From Gracilaria vermiculophylla (Eukaryota; Rhodophyta; Florideophyceae; Gracilariales; Gracilariaceae): 64,000 nt of DNA. Positions 1 through 11,512 of the stretch are shown piece after piece. The stretch spans positions 58,269 to 122,268 of the forward strand of contig JAHNZQ020000079.1 in NCBI GenBank assembly GCA_019155205.2, in the 5' to 3' direction. A program made the position numbers and the translations under genes. Under the pieces are notes generated by a model. It searched no databases. It had not been told where the DNA came from and saw only the letters and a list, made by a program, of their open reading frames with translations. Positions within the stretch are counted from its first letter, which is position 1. Each line of letters starts with the position of its first letter.

Positions 1-470
1 CAAGGACGACAAAGGGATAGAAGGTGAGAGTCGGTTGAAGAGGAGGTGTGGAATGAGAAGATAAGGAGAAGAAGGATGGTAAGGATGGTAAGGGAGGTAT
101 GGTGTCCAAGAGTGTGGGTGAGGCTGTTAGAACAGTTGGGCTCCAAACTTTGACAATTTGAAGTTCGAAATCCACGAGATGGAAATATGTGCGTATCTTT
201 GGGTTGCATGGGGGTGGGGCCGCTGGCCGCTGCGCGGCCAGCGCCATTTCGAGTCCTCTAACTAGCGTTTAGTGAGCAAAGAACTTGCTCTAAACTTGAA
301 ACTAGCGAATTGCGGTACTATGGACGGAGAGCAAGAGAAAATATGAAAGAGTGATTTCCAAAAAATTTTTTTTTTGCTTGCCATCCACCGCGAACTAGTA
401 GAATCTAGCGTTTTCGTAGTTTTTTTGAGTGATTCCCTAACAAACTTGCAATCTAGCACCCTTATCTAGC
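1..470. other. Unassigned left flank of chromovirus copy 1
   Basis: No coding homology is visible. The first ~115 bases of the top strand are strongly purine-rich, with a 9-bp tandem (aaggatggt) at 72-89. The word ctagc recurs five times between 262 and 470, each in a similar context (act/atct before it), which suggests a degenerate short repeat. A B-box-like stretch (gttcgaaatcc, ~163-173) lies about 35 bases after an A-box-like one, but no tRNA fold closes. Homology to the chromovirus begins only near 480-505, so this may be foreign sequence next to the truncation point. Confidence 0.5.
221..243. repeat. Perfect GC-rich inverted repeat (hairpin)
   Basis: A 10-bp perfect stem (CGCTGGCCGC / GCGGCCAGCG) is separated by the 3-base loop TGC in otherwise moderate-GC DNA. 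Its role is unknown. Confidence 0.7.
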
Positions 471-479
471 ATTCCGAGA

Positions 480-1577
480 ACACCGACGTAGGACTCCTGA
501 ACCCTGGAGGCTGCCAACCGCCTTGCAGGATTTGCTTGTCTCAAGATCCCGTACACTTTACTACTCTCACCCCTGCAATCAGGGCCGCCATCCTGCGGAA
601 ACGGGAGAAGAACTTTCAGGACCTGAAGGACACACCAACGGAGGGCGGAAGCTATCGAACCGCGTATCGCGACATCCGCTCCCCTCAAGGAAACTACGGT
701 TACCGCGCTTCACTCGGAGTGCAACCTGTTCAGCTGTCACCTGCGCCGTCAGTGCAGGGACTGGTATCCACATCGGTTGCACCGTAGCAAAACACGTCGC
801 ATCTTGATGCAAAACCGCAGCAGCCGTCCCCTACTGGAGCTCAGCCCCCTGCAACCAGGATATCCCTCAGGGCCACACGTAGAGGCTCCACGTCGCTTCT
901 TACCATCGAGCCTCAGCTCCACGGAGGTCGCCTTTAGGAAAGGCGGAGAAGCCGTCTGTTCCGTTGACGAAGAATTGGCGGCCCCCTTAATCCCGTTATA
1001 CCAATTCGACGCCTTTGAGGACTCTATTTGCACGCTCCGCTATAAAACTTTCAAAGGGTTTGCCTCTATTGGATATTACCCGCTCGCCTCCATCACGGTG
1101 CGCCCTATCCTCGACACCGGATCGGGCCCCAATCTGGTGCATGCGGACGTGCTCCCGCGGTAATCTCTCGGCTCCTTGAGAACTAGCAAGCTCCCTGCAG
1201 TGCGCGATGCATCGCATCGAGCACTAAACATTATCGGAACGATACCCCTATATCTCCGGTTGGGCTCCGTACAGGTGAAGGTGCGGTTCCTCGTGGCGAC
1301 CAACTTGGGTGCGCAATGCACTATGGGCACTTCCTTTGTGGATCGGAATGTACGTGCAATATGCCCACGCCTGAGCAAGGTAATGTTTCACGACGCCGCC
1401 CCTGTAGGTATCGTGTCCGCATCTCCGGGACTCGACGCCACAGGGCGCCACGTGGGTAATCTTCTAATGGAGCGGCAGTCTAACAAGCTCCGAGTGGTGA
1501 AGAGTATCGAAGTACCCACGAGGGGTCAGGCCGAAGTTTGGGTACAGACCTCTGCTTCTTGCCTTTTATTCCTATAG
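480..1577 (+). pseudogene. Chromovirus gag C-terminus and aspartic protease (copy 1)
   Basis: This is the end of Gag plus the retropepsin that would cleave the Gag-Pol polyprotein. Around 513-560 a zinc-knuckle-like CRICLSQDPVH is followed by a 60-residue tail also present in copy 2. The protease frame (777-1163) contains PILDTGSGPNLVHADVLP with the catalytic D-T-G. A stop right after it (CGG-TAA) interrupts the frame, which resumes at 1176 with the second half of the fold (a degenerate LG-type segment, QCTMGTSFVDR). Copy 2 has DTGA where this copy has DTGS. The knuckle has Cx2C then x6-H and no fourth ligand in either copy. Confidence 0.8.
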
Positions 1578-1614
1578 GGGTGTACACATCTGACAACAAA
1601 GCAGCACTCCATGA

Positions 1615-3330
1615 TGGCGAACGTCGTTATGGAAAAAGTGCCGAAAATTCTCTTCAGAGTCGTGCTCGCCAACCTCAAAGAGTAGCCAATACGGCTCCAG
1701 AAAGGAACTGTCGTCGGATTTGTACTACCCGCCCCTGCAGGACTGGCTCACTTTCCTCGTGCAAAAGAAATTGCGGAACGCGATGTAATCAGCGCCATCG
1801 AGGCTGAGGCGACACTAATAGCTTCCGAGGAAGAAAATACTGCCATCTTGCAGGAGAAGCTCCAAATTGACGAAGATTTTGAAGAATATCGCCATAAGAT
1901 AGTGGAGATGATATCTTCCTTTAAGGACATGTGATCTATTCGCGTGGGTCAGGTTAGCCTGGCCGAGTACCGGATCAACCTGACACCGAATGCAAAATCT
2001 GTACCCCAACTCCCGAGGAGGGCCGGACCGCATGCACGCGATTTCGATTGCGATGAGATCGACCGGATACAGGAAAAGAGCGTTCTCGTGCCCTTCAATT
2101 CCAACTAGGCCTCCCCAGTTGTGTTTTTGACGAAGAAAGATGGCTACTTGAGGTTATGTATTGGCTGCAAACGCCTCAATGACATGACAATACGCTATTC
2201 GTACCAAATACCCCGTATGGATGAACGTATTGACTCCATAGGTGATGCGTCCATTTTCTCAACGCTGGATACCAACAGCGGCTACTGCAAAATTGATATG
2301 GATGACTCCGATAAGGACAAGACAACGTTCACCTCGCACTGTGGAATTTTTAGATTCCTAAGAATGCTATTTGGATTTAAGAATGAACCCGCTACGCTCC
2401 AACGAGCGGTGGACATAATCCTGTCAAAAGTAAAGTGGCAGTACGCCTTGGTGTATATTAACGATGGTATTTTATGCTCCCGCAGCGTGGAGGATCACTA
2501 CATGCATTTGAAGCAGGTGCTCCAAATCCTGAAGGATGCTGGGCCCACCTTGAAGCTGGAGAAATGATTACTTTCTAAGTCCTCGGTGGAAGACCCGAGG
2601 CACATTGTGCTCCCGGGCTACCTTCAGGTTTCCAGAGAAACTCAGGACGCCATCAAGGACGCTCACCCTCCCAAAAACCGGACGGAGCTCCGCTCTTTCT
2701 TGGGGTTGTGTAACGATTTTCGGAGGTAATTCCCGAACGTCTCCCATATTGCGGCTCGCTGAACCGCCTTTCGAAGAAATAATAGCCGACATAATTGACT
2801 ATCCTGACAAAGGACGAGTTGGAAGCCTTGAGCACCCTAAAGAGGTGACTGACAGAGCCACCGATCTTGGTCGTCCCGAATTGGCAAGGCCGAATGGTGC
2901 TAAACACAGACACCTGTAAATACCAGATCGGATGTGCCATCTTACATGAACAAACCAGAGGTGGACTTCACCCTATTGGATACTGGAGTCGCAGTCTTTC
3001 ACCTACAGAACGGAAGTAATCCATATCAAAGCGCGAATGTCTCGCCATGGTCTGGGCGAAGGTACTTTTACGCCCATACCTGGAAGGCGCGCCTTTCTTT
3101 TTGGGGACAGACCATGCACCATTGAAGGGAATATTGTCTTTGGCAGATGCTTCCGGCCGCCTTGAAAGGTAAAGGCTACGCCTCCTGGAGTTCGAATTTG
3201 GCCTCTTCCACCGGCCTGGCATAAATGAACAGGAAACGGACGTGCTCTCACGAATCTCCAGCAAGGTCGAAGATAAAACAACTTTGCAGGACACCATCCC
3301 GTGTCTGGTCATCCAGGACGCCGACGGGAA
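1615..3330 (+). pseudogene. Chromovirus reverse transcriptase and RNase H (copy 1)
   Basis: The longest open stretch is 2121-2567, covering the RT fingers and palm: YQIPRMDERIDSIGDASIFS, then the FLRM-FGFKN motif and the active-site box, which reads YIND at 2454-2465 instead of YIDD. The loss of the first catalytic Asp would inactivate RT. The linker and RNase H follow to ~3300 in shifting frames. The RNase H first catalytic Asp is kept here (NTDTCKYQIGCAI), whereas copy 2 has Asn at this site. Upstream (1615-2110) is the conserved pre-RT region with several stops. Confidence 0.85.
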
Positions 3331-3379
3331 AGAAGGATTCGATGGAGAATGCCTCGAATGCTGTGAACCTGGAGGAAAG

Positions 3380-5015
3380 CTCAGTGGGCTTCCTGAGGTG
3401 ATGGCCCTCGTTTAGAAGAAAGAGGAGGTTTTCCCCATCACCATATCGGAGTCCCTGAAGACGTAGAGTACATATGCGTATTGGAAAGCGTGCCTCGCCA
3501 CTGTGGGGAGTCAAACAACGTCGTTTGATGTTGACCTGGATGGCGTACTTGTACGCCACGCTCCCCTGGATGGATCTCTCCTAAATGGGTTCCCGACAAG
3601 ACTATGGGCGAGGGTGTTATATCTCGCGCTCTGTCCTCTCCTCTCCGGGTACCCCGGTGGATTGCGTATGTATTTCACCATGAGGAGAGAGGTCTATTGG
3701 CCGAACATGGCTAGTGACGCCTTCCAACCGGTGGTGGATTGCTAATCATGCGCCACCACTATGGAGAATATCCGTAGACATTGGACGCCACTCAACCTGT
3801 TCCCACGTTCAATACTTTTGGAGTTCGTAGCCATGAACATTCTGGGCACTCTTTCCAAGACGGAGCGATGGTACGGATTTATCCTCGTGCTCACCGATCG
3901 GTTCTCGAAAATCATGCGCGCTATTCCTCTTCGGAGCCCCACTGCAACAGTGGTTGCCGACGCCTTTCTGGATCACTGAATTTACCCAAATGGGATACAA
4001 TTCTACCTCCCTATGGACAACAGGCCAAAGTTTGCGGAGAGGCTCTTAAGCGCCATCTCCGGAATGCTGGGAATGAAGCAGTTGTTTTCAAACTGCTTAT
4101 CACCCCAAGACCAACGGACAAGCGGAGAAGTTCAACAAGACCATCTCCTCGAGGCTTAAGCATTATGTTGCGGACCACCAAAAGGATTGGGACGCATATG
4201 TGGCCCCGTTCACGAATTAATACAACCTGCAGATGCACCGCTTCACGGGGACTGCTGCTCTCAGTCTGGTGCTCTTGCGCATCCAATGGTGCGTGCCGTC
4301 ATGGTGGTACGCGCCACGACGCACCCGGTGGATGCGCCACAGGTACCAACAGCTACGCAAGCAAAATGCTGCATCTTAAGGCGGTATGAGGGCGCACTCT
4401 CCCTTGTCAAGGAGAGCGTCAAAGCCTTGCGGAGGAGATATGAACAGGATTTTGACTGGAAGCGGAATGAAGGCTCTCACCTGAAGGAAGACGACGAGGT
4501 TTTCCCGGATAACCGAGGGAGCCATCCGATGAATCGCCGGACCTCACGCACAAGTTAGGACAAAACACCTCAGGGCCTTACAAAGTCCTTAACACCTAAA
4601 ATGACACTGTCGCCATTGAGTTTCACGGGCTTCGAGACGTCGGCTCGCATTATAGGATGATGAAAGTCCCGACGTTAAGCCCTTCAGGAATGCACGCCAC
4701 CCAATCTCAGGGACCGTGCGCGGAACGTCCTCACCCGACTACCTCAGGCGTGACGAAAGCTATGGATACTGAAAACCTCATCGTCTCTCTCGGTGACCCA
4801 TTGATAGAGGCTCCAGACGCCATTATGACCCCTGAAGGTGGTACCCTCTACTCGGTGGACCACATCGTCTCGCACTGACAAACCCCCGCGGGGATACTGT
4901 ACCGCGTCTACTGATACGGGTACACCTCAAAGAAAGACACGAAAGAACCTCCGGGACACATCCCAGAGAATTTCATCAGAAGGTGTAACGCCAATCTGAT
5001 GGGAAAATGCCTCTT
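3380..5015 (+). pseudogene. Chromovirus integrase and chromodomain (copy 1)
   Basis: The integrase N-terminal zinc region (~3640-3745, with YFTMRREVYWPNMASDAFQP) is followed by the core (3761-4170), where the first catalytic Asp position reads AMNILG (D to N). The DDE core and C-terminal region are frameshifted repeatedly. The chromodomain is recognisable from ~4845: SVDHIVSH, a stop, then ILYRV, YGYTSKKDT and HIPENF, matching copy 2 residue for residue in the hydrophobic cage positions. A chromodomain would direct integration to modified chromatin; this copy cannot work. Confidence 0.8.
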
Positions 5016-5275
5016 TCATAGGCGCTTCTGTTACGGAAAGGCGGAGGGGGCCCTCAACGGGAGTTGGTTTTCGTCTCCGCTGTCTTAGCCCCATCTGGTG
5101 CTCTGTTTATCGCCTCCAGGACGCCATTTCCCGCTTTTCGAACGCTTCCGCGGCGGAACTTTGTGTCGTTGAGCGCGTAGGAATGGCCCTTAAATATTGC
5201 TGCTACAGTTCATAGAGCTTCTGCTCCAACTCAGGTATCTTTTATCCCGCCGCTTCCGGTATTTAAGTCCCACCG

Positions 5276-7820
5276 TCATGGTTTTTTCACCTGTAGGTCA
5301 CCAAATCGCGTCGTATACTTCGCTTCGAGGCGAACTTTCGCCGTAAGTGCATGGCTCTCGAAGACCTTCGACAAGCTCCCCTTGAAGGCCTCGATCGAGG
5401 CTTGGTCCGCCGGGACCCTATAGAGTTCAATGACCTCGGTACAAGTCTCGCGCGGAGCCTCTACCGGAGAAGCCAGTGCAGGATGGTCCGTCACCAGGCA
5501 CGCCTCCACCAACTCTTGGAAGGCAGCACGGAGAGCCCCAAAAGGTAGCCCGCCCGATGGTGCACCCTGAACGGCCAATTTTGTTGACGGAATGACAACC
5601 GCCACGAACGGAGTCGCGGACGGCAAACCGGCTGGGACAGGGGACTCTCGGAGGTATTCTGCAGGCAACGGCGAGGAGGGCAGCAGAGCCAAGAACGTAT
5701 TCATGGACACCAGAGGCGAAGGCTGTACAGGAACCGTATCGCTATGCTCGCGATGCTGAATATTAGGCGCAACGACGCACCGCAGTCAATGCTGTCTCAC
5801 CGGGGCCGAATCTACCGGGACAGGAAAAATCTTGTCCTCTTCTATAGAAGCCACAGCTGCCACCGCTGCCGGAAAATCAGGCATTGCGGTGGGACGCGGC
5901 GTTACTATCTCAAGAGGGGCATCCATGTCTTGGGACGGAGCCGGTGCGCGACGAGGCGTGCCTGAAACCAGGCTCTCCATCAAGGGGTACAAGTCAAAGA
6001 CTCGGAGCCGTTGCACCGGAAGAACCCGAGAAGATGCACGATGAAGAAAGACCAAGTAGACTCGCCTGTCACTGTCTCTATTGGGACTCATCACGATGGG
6101 ATGGAAGCTGTCTTCACCGTAGTCACATCAAAGGAATCCCGGCGTATCCTTTCACGACACGTGGAGGATGTAATACACCAGTGTTTTTGCCTCGAATTCG
6201 CTCCAAGCGGTGGTTAAAATCAGGTTTTGAATGCCGAAAAAGCGTAGGACCCAGATACTCGACGCTGACATGGAGGGCAAACGATCGGCGGTCGGCTGAT
6301 ACGAAAAGACCCAATAGAAGCGGCCGTCGAGGAACCGAGTATAGGAAGTGATTCCTTTGTCCGATGATCCGAGATACGCCATCAGGGTGCCGAGCGCGAA
6401 CTCCGTCGAAGCGGTCAATATGAAAAACACCCTGAGGAGTCACGAGGATCTAGAAGCTCCGAGACATGGCACGCAAAGGTAGTGGGTGTCGCGACGCAGA
6501 GGTGCGGCGATATACAGTGGTCCTTCGAGGTGTCATTCACGTTGAGGTAGTAGTTCGGATGTTGCCCGGAAAGCAAGTCGTGGAATTCCGTGTTATGACA
6601 ACCGTGGATGTACCCAAAGACGGTACGTACTCGGATCTCATCCGCAAGGAGCGTCCCCCAACGATTGCAATTGAGCCAGAAGAGGCAATCGTATGGGGGA
6701 TCGAAGGGCAACACTGCGAGGGCGGAGCGTGCATCAGCGATGCTTCCGCGCCACCCCGCTTGCTGGAGCGAACTCTTCTTGTGAAGGGGTACCTGGAGTC
6801 GCGCTTGGACTTCCCGCTCTTCGGCGAATCTGAGTTAAGGAATGTCGCAGTGTCCCTTCGTGGCTGAAGCGTTGTGACCGTGCACCACATTAAGGAGCCA
6901 GAGAGAGTGATATGCGTCCACCTGGTTCCGCTTCTGGTCGTACCAAGCAAGCTCCAATGCGGCGTGGAATCGCATCGCCTGAAGGTATGGTCCAAAATGT
7001 TGGATGTAGGTCTCCACTGAGCACGGGAGACTGACGCGCCTGTCGTTAAACAGAACGAAGACCTGCCTGGCACGATGGTCGAAGTGCTCCCCTCGGCGGA
7101 ATCTTCACCGGTAGAGGTGTGATACACCTCAGGGTTGGACGGAGACGTAGGCTCCTGGGCCGGAGAAGCCATGCCCAAGGTGTACATAGCTGAATGAATG
7201 GCAAATAAACGTGTCGCAGGAGCTGTGGAAAGTGATCTGACGCCACCTGGGGAGCGGCCTGCGCTTATACGCCCGACCGGGGAGGGAGCCGCGTCAAGAC
7301 GACATGGGGGAATGCGCGGAGAGGACATAAAACCAGAGGCAGGTGAGGTATGGAGCACCATAACTGGGAGCAAATATTTATCCAGTAGAGACCGATGGAG
7401 ACCCAGACGAGAAGATTATGAGAAGATGCACCTTGACTAACACGGAACGAGCGGACGCATGGAATCTTGTATTCCCCAAAAGGGAATCCTCAAAGGATTC
7501 GGAACTCTGGGCGCCATGAGGAGTCAGTGAACAGTCCGGACTGACCTGCGCTTTGGCTGCAAAGGTCGAAGGCCTACGCCGCACACGAGACACTCGAGTT
7601 GTGCGGGATACTACGCCGCCGACTGCCGTGGCAGAACCGACTGAGTATGCCGAGAGGGAGAAGATGAGACCGGGTCAAGGAGGGCCAGGGCCCGCAAACG
7701 CCGCAAGGGAGTAAACACGAGCCCACAGTAGTACGCCGCGCAGGAGTACAAAAGTATGGAGGAAGGCCTGAAGAAGAGGATGTGTCACATCGCCGGAGGC
7801 CGCGCTGGCATCAACTCCAA
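5276..7820 (-). pseudogene. Antisense ORF between pol and 3' LTR (copy 1)
   Basis: This is a reverse-strand reading frame co-linear with the ~850-codon antisense ORF of copy 2. The conserved blocks in order are: GNTRFHASARS (near 7500), a Ser/Pro-rich stretch (7373-7100), HFGPYLQAMRFHA and QKRNQVDAY (~6990-6900), PYDCLFWLNCNRWGT and LNVNDT (~6700-6540), SPHLCVATP, FSYQPTADRLPSMSAS (~6290), and the C-terminal FQELVEACLVTDHP with TAKVRLEAKYTTRFGDL (5550-5290). Several frameshifts and stops separate the blocks. The function is unknown; no family is recognised. It ends ~260 bp after the pol remnant and is convergent with it. Confidence 0.7.
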
Positions 7821-7890
7821 TAGGAGCCACCAAAGGATCGAGCTATTAGAATTTGCGTCTCGAATACGTGGTGCAATTCAGGAAAGGGGG

Positions 7891-8421
7891 GATATAGTAC
7901 AATGGCTCTTGAGGTAATATGGTGGTGTGCCTTTATGGCTTGATATTCCTAAGGAGGGCTCGTATTTTATTGACTGCCTCATGTGGTGCATAACTCGGCC
8001 CGCGTGCTATACAGTATCCTTAAAGGACAATAGAAATTATATTTATATTACTTAATCTGCGCGGGTAACTACTACAGTAGTGAGTCCTGCTGAGGTGGGC
8101 TGCTTGCTTGATACTTAATCTGCCGGTAAACCAAGAACCCTTGAGTCTTCTTTTTTTTTTTGGGATGAAGACTCTCCTCGAACAAACTCACGTTTCTAAG
8201 CCGCCGATCCCCAGGTCGTATCGTAGGAGGGCCTGTAGGAGCATTGTTCGCCTTGTGAACCTCTCCCTCCGCTTGGTGTTTGCGGATCATCTTTCCGAAT
8301 TCTCTTGACTTGTGACAGCGAATGCCGGAGACCACCTTTAGGAACTCGCTCATTTGAAATAAAAAAACTGCTAACGGACATTGTGCACTACCACCTCGAA
8401 AGAAGAAATGACGGTACCACA
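7891..8421 (+). repeat. 3' LTR of chromovirus copy 1
   Basis: This aligns along its length with the 554-bp LTRs of copy 2, including the blocks attcctaaggagggctcgta, cttgatacttaatctgccgg, and the end gacggtaccaca. It is preceded by the polypurine tract ggaaagggggg (7881-7891), placing the LTR start right after it. A T-run (~8150-8160) is unique to this copy. It is followed directly by CCTT and then by an inverted copy of the element's own antisense ORF. Confidence 0.88.
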
Positions 8422-8423
8422 CC

Positions 8424-8663
8424 TTACAGGAGCTATTGCAACCTTGTCTAGAGACGGGCCGCCCTGTATACCCTTCTCCCGGAGAAGCCTTGCGCAAGAC
8501 TCGTAATTGGCACCTAGAACCTCAAAAGGCACGGGCGGACCAAGTTTCGATGGCTGCTATTAAGAAATGCCTGAAAACGTTCAGTAAAAGCCAAGCACAA
8601 GCAGCAAAGGCTGGGCTTGATGCGAAAAAGCAACACAGCTCGGTACCCTGTGGGCGCAAATGA
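8424..8663 (+). pseudogene. 3' end of the antisense ORF (copy 3)
   Basis: This plus-strand frame reads LQELLQPCLETGRPVYPSPG, then EALRKTRNW, QKARADQVSMAAIK and AKAGLDAK, collinear with the C-terminus of the antisense ORF in copy 2 (FQELLQACLVTGCPTPASPV, EALREARAW, KARTDRASMAALK, AKARLEAE). It is open for 75 codons. It is a third independent occurrence of the antisense protein's C-terminal helix-rich tail. The upstream part is cut off by copy 1's LTR. Confidence 0.75.
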
Positions 8664-8869
8664 CCCGACAATGATTGGTATAAAAAAGAGGGACAAAATA
8701 AATGCCCTTGATGTAGCGCAGCAGCTCCTGAACACGTGATTGCTGTACTCGTTGTTCGTACCCGGGCGCCCAGTGACAAATGGTGCCACAGTTGGCGCAG
8801 ACGACAAATGCGTAACAGCGAGCTATAGGCGAGAAACAAAACTCTAGAGCAGGGGGAGATAGAGGAGAC

Positions 8870-10120
8870 CAAAAAGCAACTTCGGTTTGGGGCCTCTCTC
8901 CCTTTCCTGAACGGAAACATCTGTGCATAATTGCGGTTGTGCGCCATACTGGCGTGGTATCTTCTGCATAACTTCTCCGGAATGTGTTTCGGAGGATCTT
9001 CCGTGCTCGTTTTCGAAGCGTATTCGTACTGGCAGACGCGGTGAAGTATTCCGACAGGCGTCTGGTGGTAAGAGACAATATAATCCACCGCGAAAAGAAA
9101 ATCACTTTGAGAGTTCTTCATAGCGTCTGAAGCTTTCAGCAATAGTTCACGGAGATGTTTGATGGGACTATCAAGGTCCATCGATTTCGTCCCTCTTGCG
9201 GTGGTACGAGTAAGAATTCTCATATAGGTCTTCTGCTTTGGGGTGGCGGGCATTCCTGAAAGGTTGGGCGTCAGGATTCTCGTCACCCAATGCCGACAGA
9301 CAACGTCTTGGAGCCCACTTACCTCACTGGCGACACTGTCCCTGTAAGTTTCCAGGACTCTGTAAAGCTCTGAAATGTTTGGCGCAAACTTGCGCGTGAG
9401 GTCCGGCGGCTCGTTGAACGTCTTACACGGTTTGACGAGTAAATCCTCGTCACCTTCATTTTCGTGAGGACCTTCCGTCATCATTATGTCAAAATCACGT
9501 TTTTATCTGTTCTGCGAGGCGTCAAATCTCTCCTTTACAAGGAAGAGTGCCTTTTAATAGCGCCTCAAAATGAAGCGCTTTGCTTGAGCCACTTTTGGTG
9601 CCTGTGGCCCATCCGCCAGGGGTGCTATTGACCGTGCTGCTATAACGGCACTTGGCAGTACATGCAAGATCATGAAATTGAAAGGAGCGGTTCCCATGCA
9701 GCAGTACAGCTGCAGGTTGTATGCATAAATCAGTGTGCCCGCGTACGCAGCACAATCCTTCTGATCATCCTCATTTTATTATTTCAGCCTTGAGGTGAAT
9801 GTTTTGTTGAACATCTCCGTCTGTTCGTTCGGTTGGGGCGGATATACACTGGTAAACGACTGCTTCATCTCTAGCATTTCTGATATGGCGCTGAAAAGCT
9901 TCCCCGCAAACTGGGGTCCATTGTCAGTAAGAAGGTACAAAGGGAACCCATATGGGTAAAACCAATTCTATGATGCAGTGCTTTTGCTTGAAAATTACTG
10001 TTGCGTATTTTAAGAAAATTATCCTTCCGGTTTTGTTGTCTATCAAGGACGATGTTGAGAGTGATTTTGAAAATTGGAAAAAATACAAAATCAGGACAAA
10101 GCGGTCTTCTTTTAAAAGTC
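8870..10120 (-). pseudogene. Integrase and chromodomain remnant (copy 3)
   Basis: In the minus-strand frame from 9484, an integrase C-terminal segment (PPDLTRKFAP, then SGLQDVV) is followed by the chromodomain: AVDYIVSYHQTPVGILHRV, YEYASKTSTEDPPKHIPEKL. Further upstream on the minus strand (9780-9960) the core reads YLLTDNGPQFAGKLFSA with the second catalytic Asp, then NEQTEMFNKT, where the Glu of the usual QAERFN is changed to Met. A segment resembling DRFVLIL (~10,100) extends the core. Frames switch several times, so it is not functional. Confidence 0.78.
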
Positions 10121-10150
10121 AACGTCTATTGATGGTTTATTCTGATTTTC

Positions 10151-11139
10151 TAGGATGTCACTGCTCCACTGAACACGCTATTGCAGATATGTCTAGAGGC
10201 AAAACAGAGCCACTCTACATCCGCTTAGACGGACACATTATCTCTTTCAATAACGCGCTGTTCTTAACAGTGATACAGCCGTAGGTGACACCGGATATTC
10301 TTTATTCCATGGACACGGTGTTGGCTAACTACCAGTTTGGTTGTGTATGTTTCACGAACACCTTATAAAGACCAATTCTCAAATAGATATATGTCATCCA
10401 CGCTGAATTAAAATGAGTAGAATTACTCCTTCTTGGATACAGAATACCATCCCGTCGTACGGGCAATGTCCTTTCTCTACCCGTAGCCGATGGTCATTTT
10501 CATCATAGTTTAATCGATTTACTCTTCTCTACAGTGGCTGATGAATACCTCTAATCTTTCTAGTAGCTCCATACTGTGACGTGTACACATTATTTAATAC
10601 GAATTTCAAGACATTGATGGCCGACTGCATGTGCTTTTCAGGACTTAAGTGTTCCCAGACTAATTGATTTCTTGACGCAATAAGTTTTGAAGAAATAAAC
10701 TGGGATTGTTGCGACATTTCTACAGGCGTATATAATGAAAATGTTTTACACACGACAGAATAGTTAGATGTGTGTCAATTTTTTACATTGGATAGGGACT
10801 GAATGCGTGAGTTGAGATGATGTAAAAGATACTTCCACATTAAAGCGGATCAAATTGAGACACAGACCGTTCTCCTTTCTTCACAGCCATGCTCTCGTGC
10901 TTATATTCAAATTATATACTTTTGTGCCAGAATAGGCCTTGTTCTGCATTGCTGTTGTAAATGACATTCAATTGCAGCAAAACTATTTATGTCTTTTCTC
11001 AGTTCTATAAAAAGTATTTATATTCCCTTCTTCTTATTGTGGGCTTTGCTCTGATAGAGTTGATGCAAGTGAGCTACTATATATCTTGTACATGAAGAAC
11101 TTCCAAGTATACTCGCGCCAGAGATGGCGACCTTTCCTG
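10151..11139. other. Unassigned DNA between chromovirus copy 3 and the copia element
   Basis: AT-rich, with no domain recognised on either strand. Short open frames (for example a 74-codon minus-strand one at 10,529-10,753) are at the length expected by chance. Confidence 0.5.
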
Positions 11140-11144
11140 GCATC

Positions 11145-11492
11145 GAATGGAGGTCATCGGGGCAAAGGAAAAGTTGAGAGGATGCAAGGGACATTCGCCA
11201 GCTCTGTCTCGTATTTACTTGGAGGTGACTTCACCACGACTTATATAGTGGTTTTGTCGCGCAGACTTCGTTAGAGTAGAATTTTCATTGCAAAACAGAG
11301 ACACTTAATACTGCCGATCATATTGTAACACGACATAATTGAGCCCGCCATAATTCAATAATGCGTACAACAGCAAGATACAAGTAGACATGATAGATAC
11401 GTGCACTAAAAAAAGCATGACCGGGCACAAAGTGACAAAACCAACAAAGAAAATTTTGGTTTTCAGTGACAGCAATGGAAATTTTACCAACA
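11145..11492 (-). repeat. 3' LTR of the copia element
   Basis: It begins (minus strand) TGTTGGTAAAATTTCC directly after the polypurine tract gacagagggaggg (11,493-11,505). It aligns with the 17.0-17.5 kb copy through blocks such as gttgagaggatgcaag, gacacttaatact and cataattcaataatgc (with substitutions), but lacks about 135 bp present there. The outer end is set by the GCATC duplication and by loss of similarity, so it is good to a few bases. Confidence 0.75.
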
Positions 11493-11512
11493 CCCTCCCT
11501 CTGTCACTGACT

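Larger units (their letters stand above)
471..8421 (+). mobile_element. Ty3/gypsy chromovirus copy 1, 5'-truncated and decayed
   Basis: The order matches full-length copy 2 (45.4-55.9 kb) block by block: zinc-knuckle-like end of gag, protease, RT, RNase H, integrase, chromodomain, antisense ORF, polypurine tract, 3' LTR. The 5' LTR and most of gag are missing. Every domain carries stops and frameshifts, so it is non-autonomous. The 3' LTR runs directly into an inverted fragment of the same family. Confidence 0.9.
8422..10150 (-). mobile_element. Chromovirus copy 3 fragment, inverted
   Basis: Read on the minus strand this is integrase core, integrase C-terminus, chromodomain, then spacer; the antisense ORF's 3' end accordingly lies on the plus strand next to copy 1's LTR. 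It starts inside the antisense ORF exactly at copy 1's LTR end, so copy 1 probably inserted into copy 3 and the rest of copy 3 lies left of the window. The far end fades within the integrase core around 10,100-10,150; the true edge is uncertain. Confidence 0.75.

Noticed and set aside
108..180. Possible tRNA-Trp-like or SINE head (ctccaaa loop, gttcgaaatcc)
   Set aside because: The anticodon stem is mostly mismatched or wobble and the acceptor stem is absent; A/B box resemblance alone is weak.
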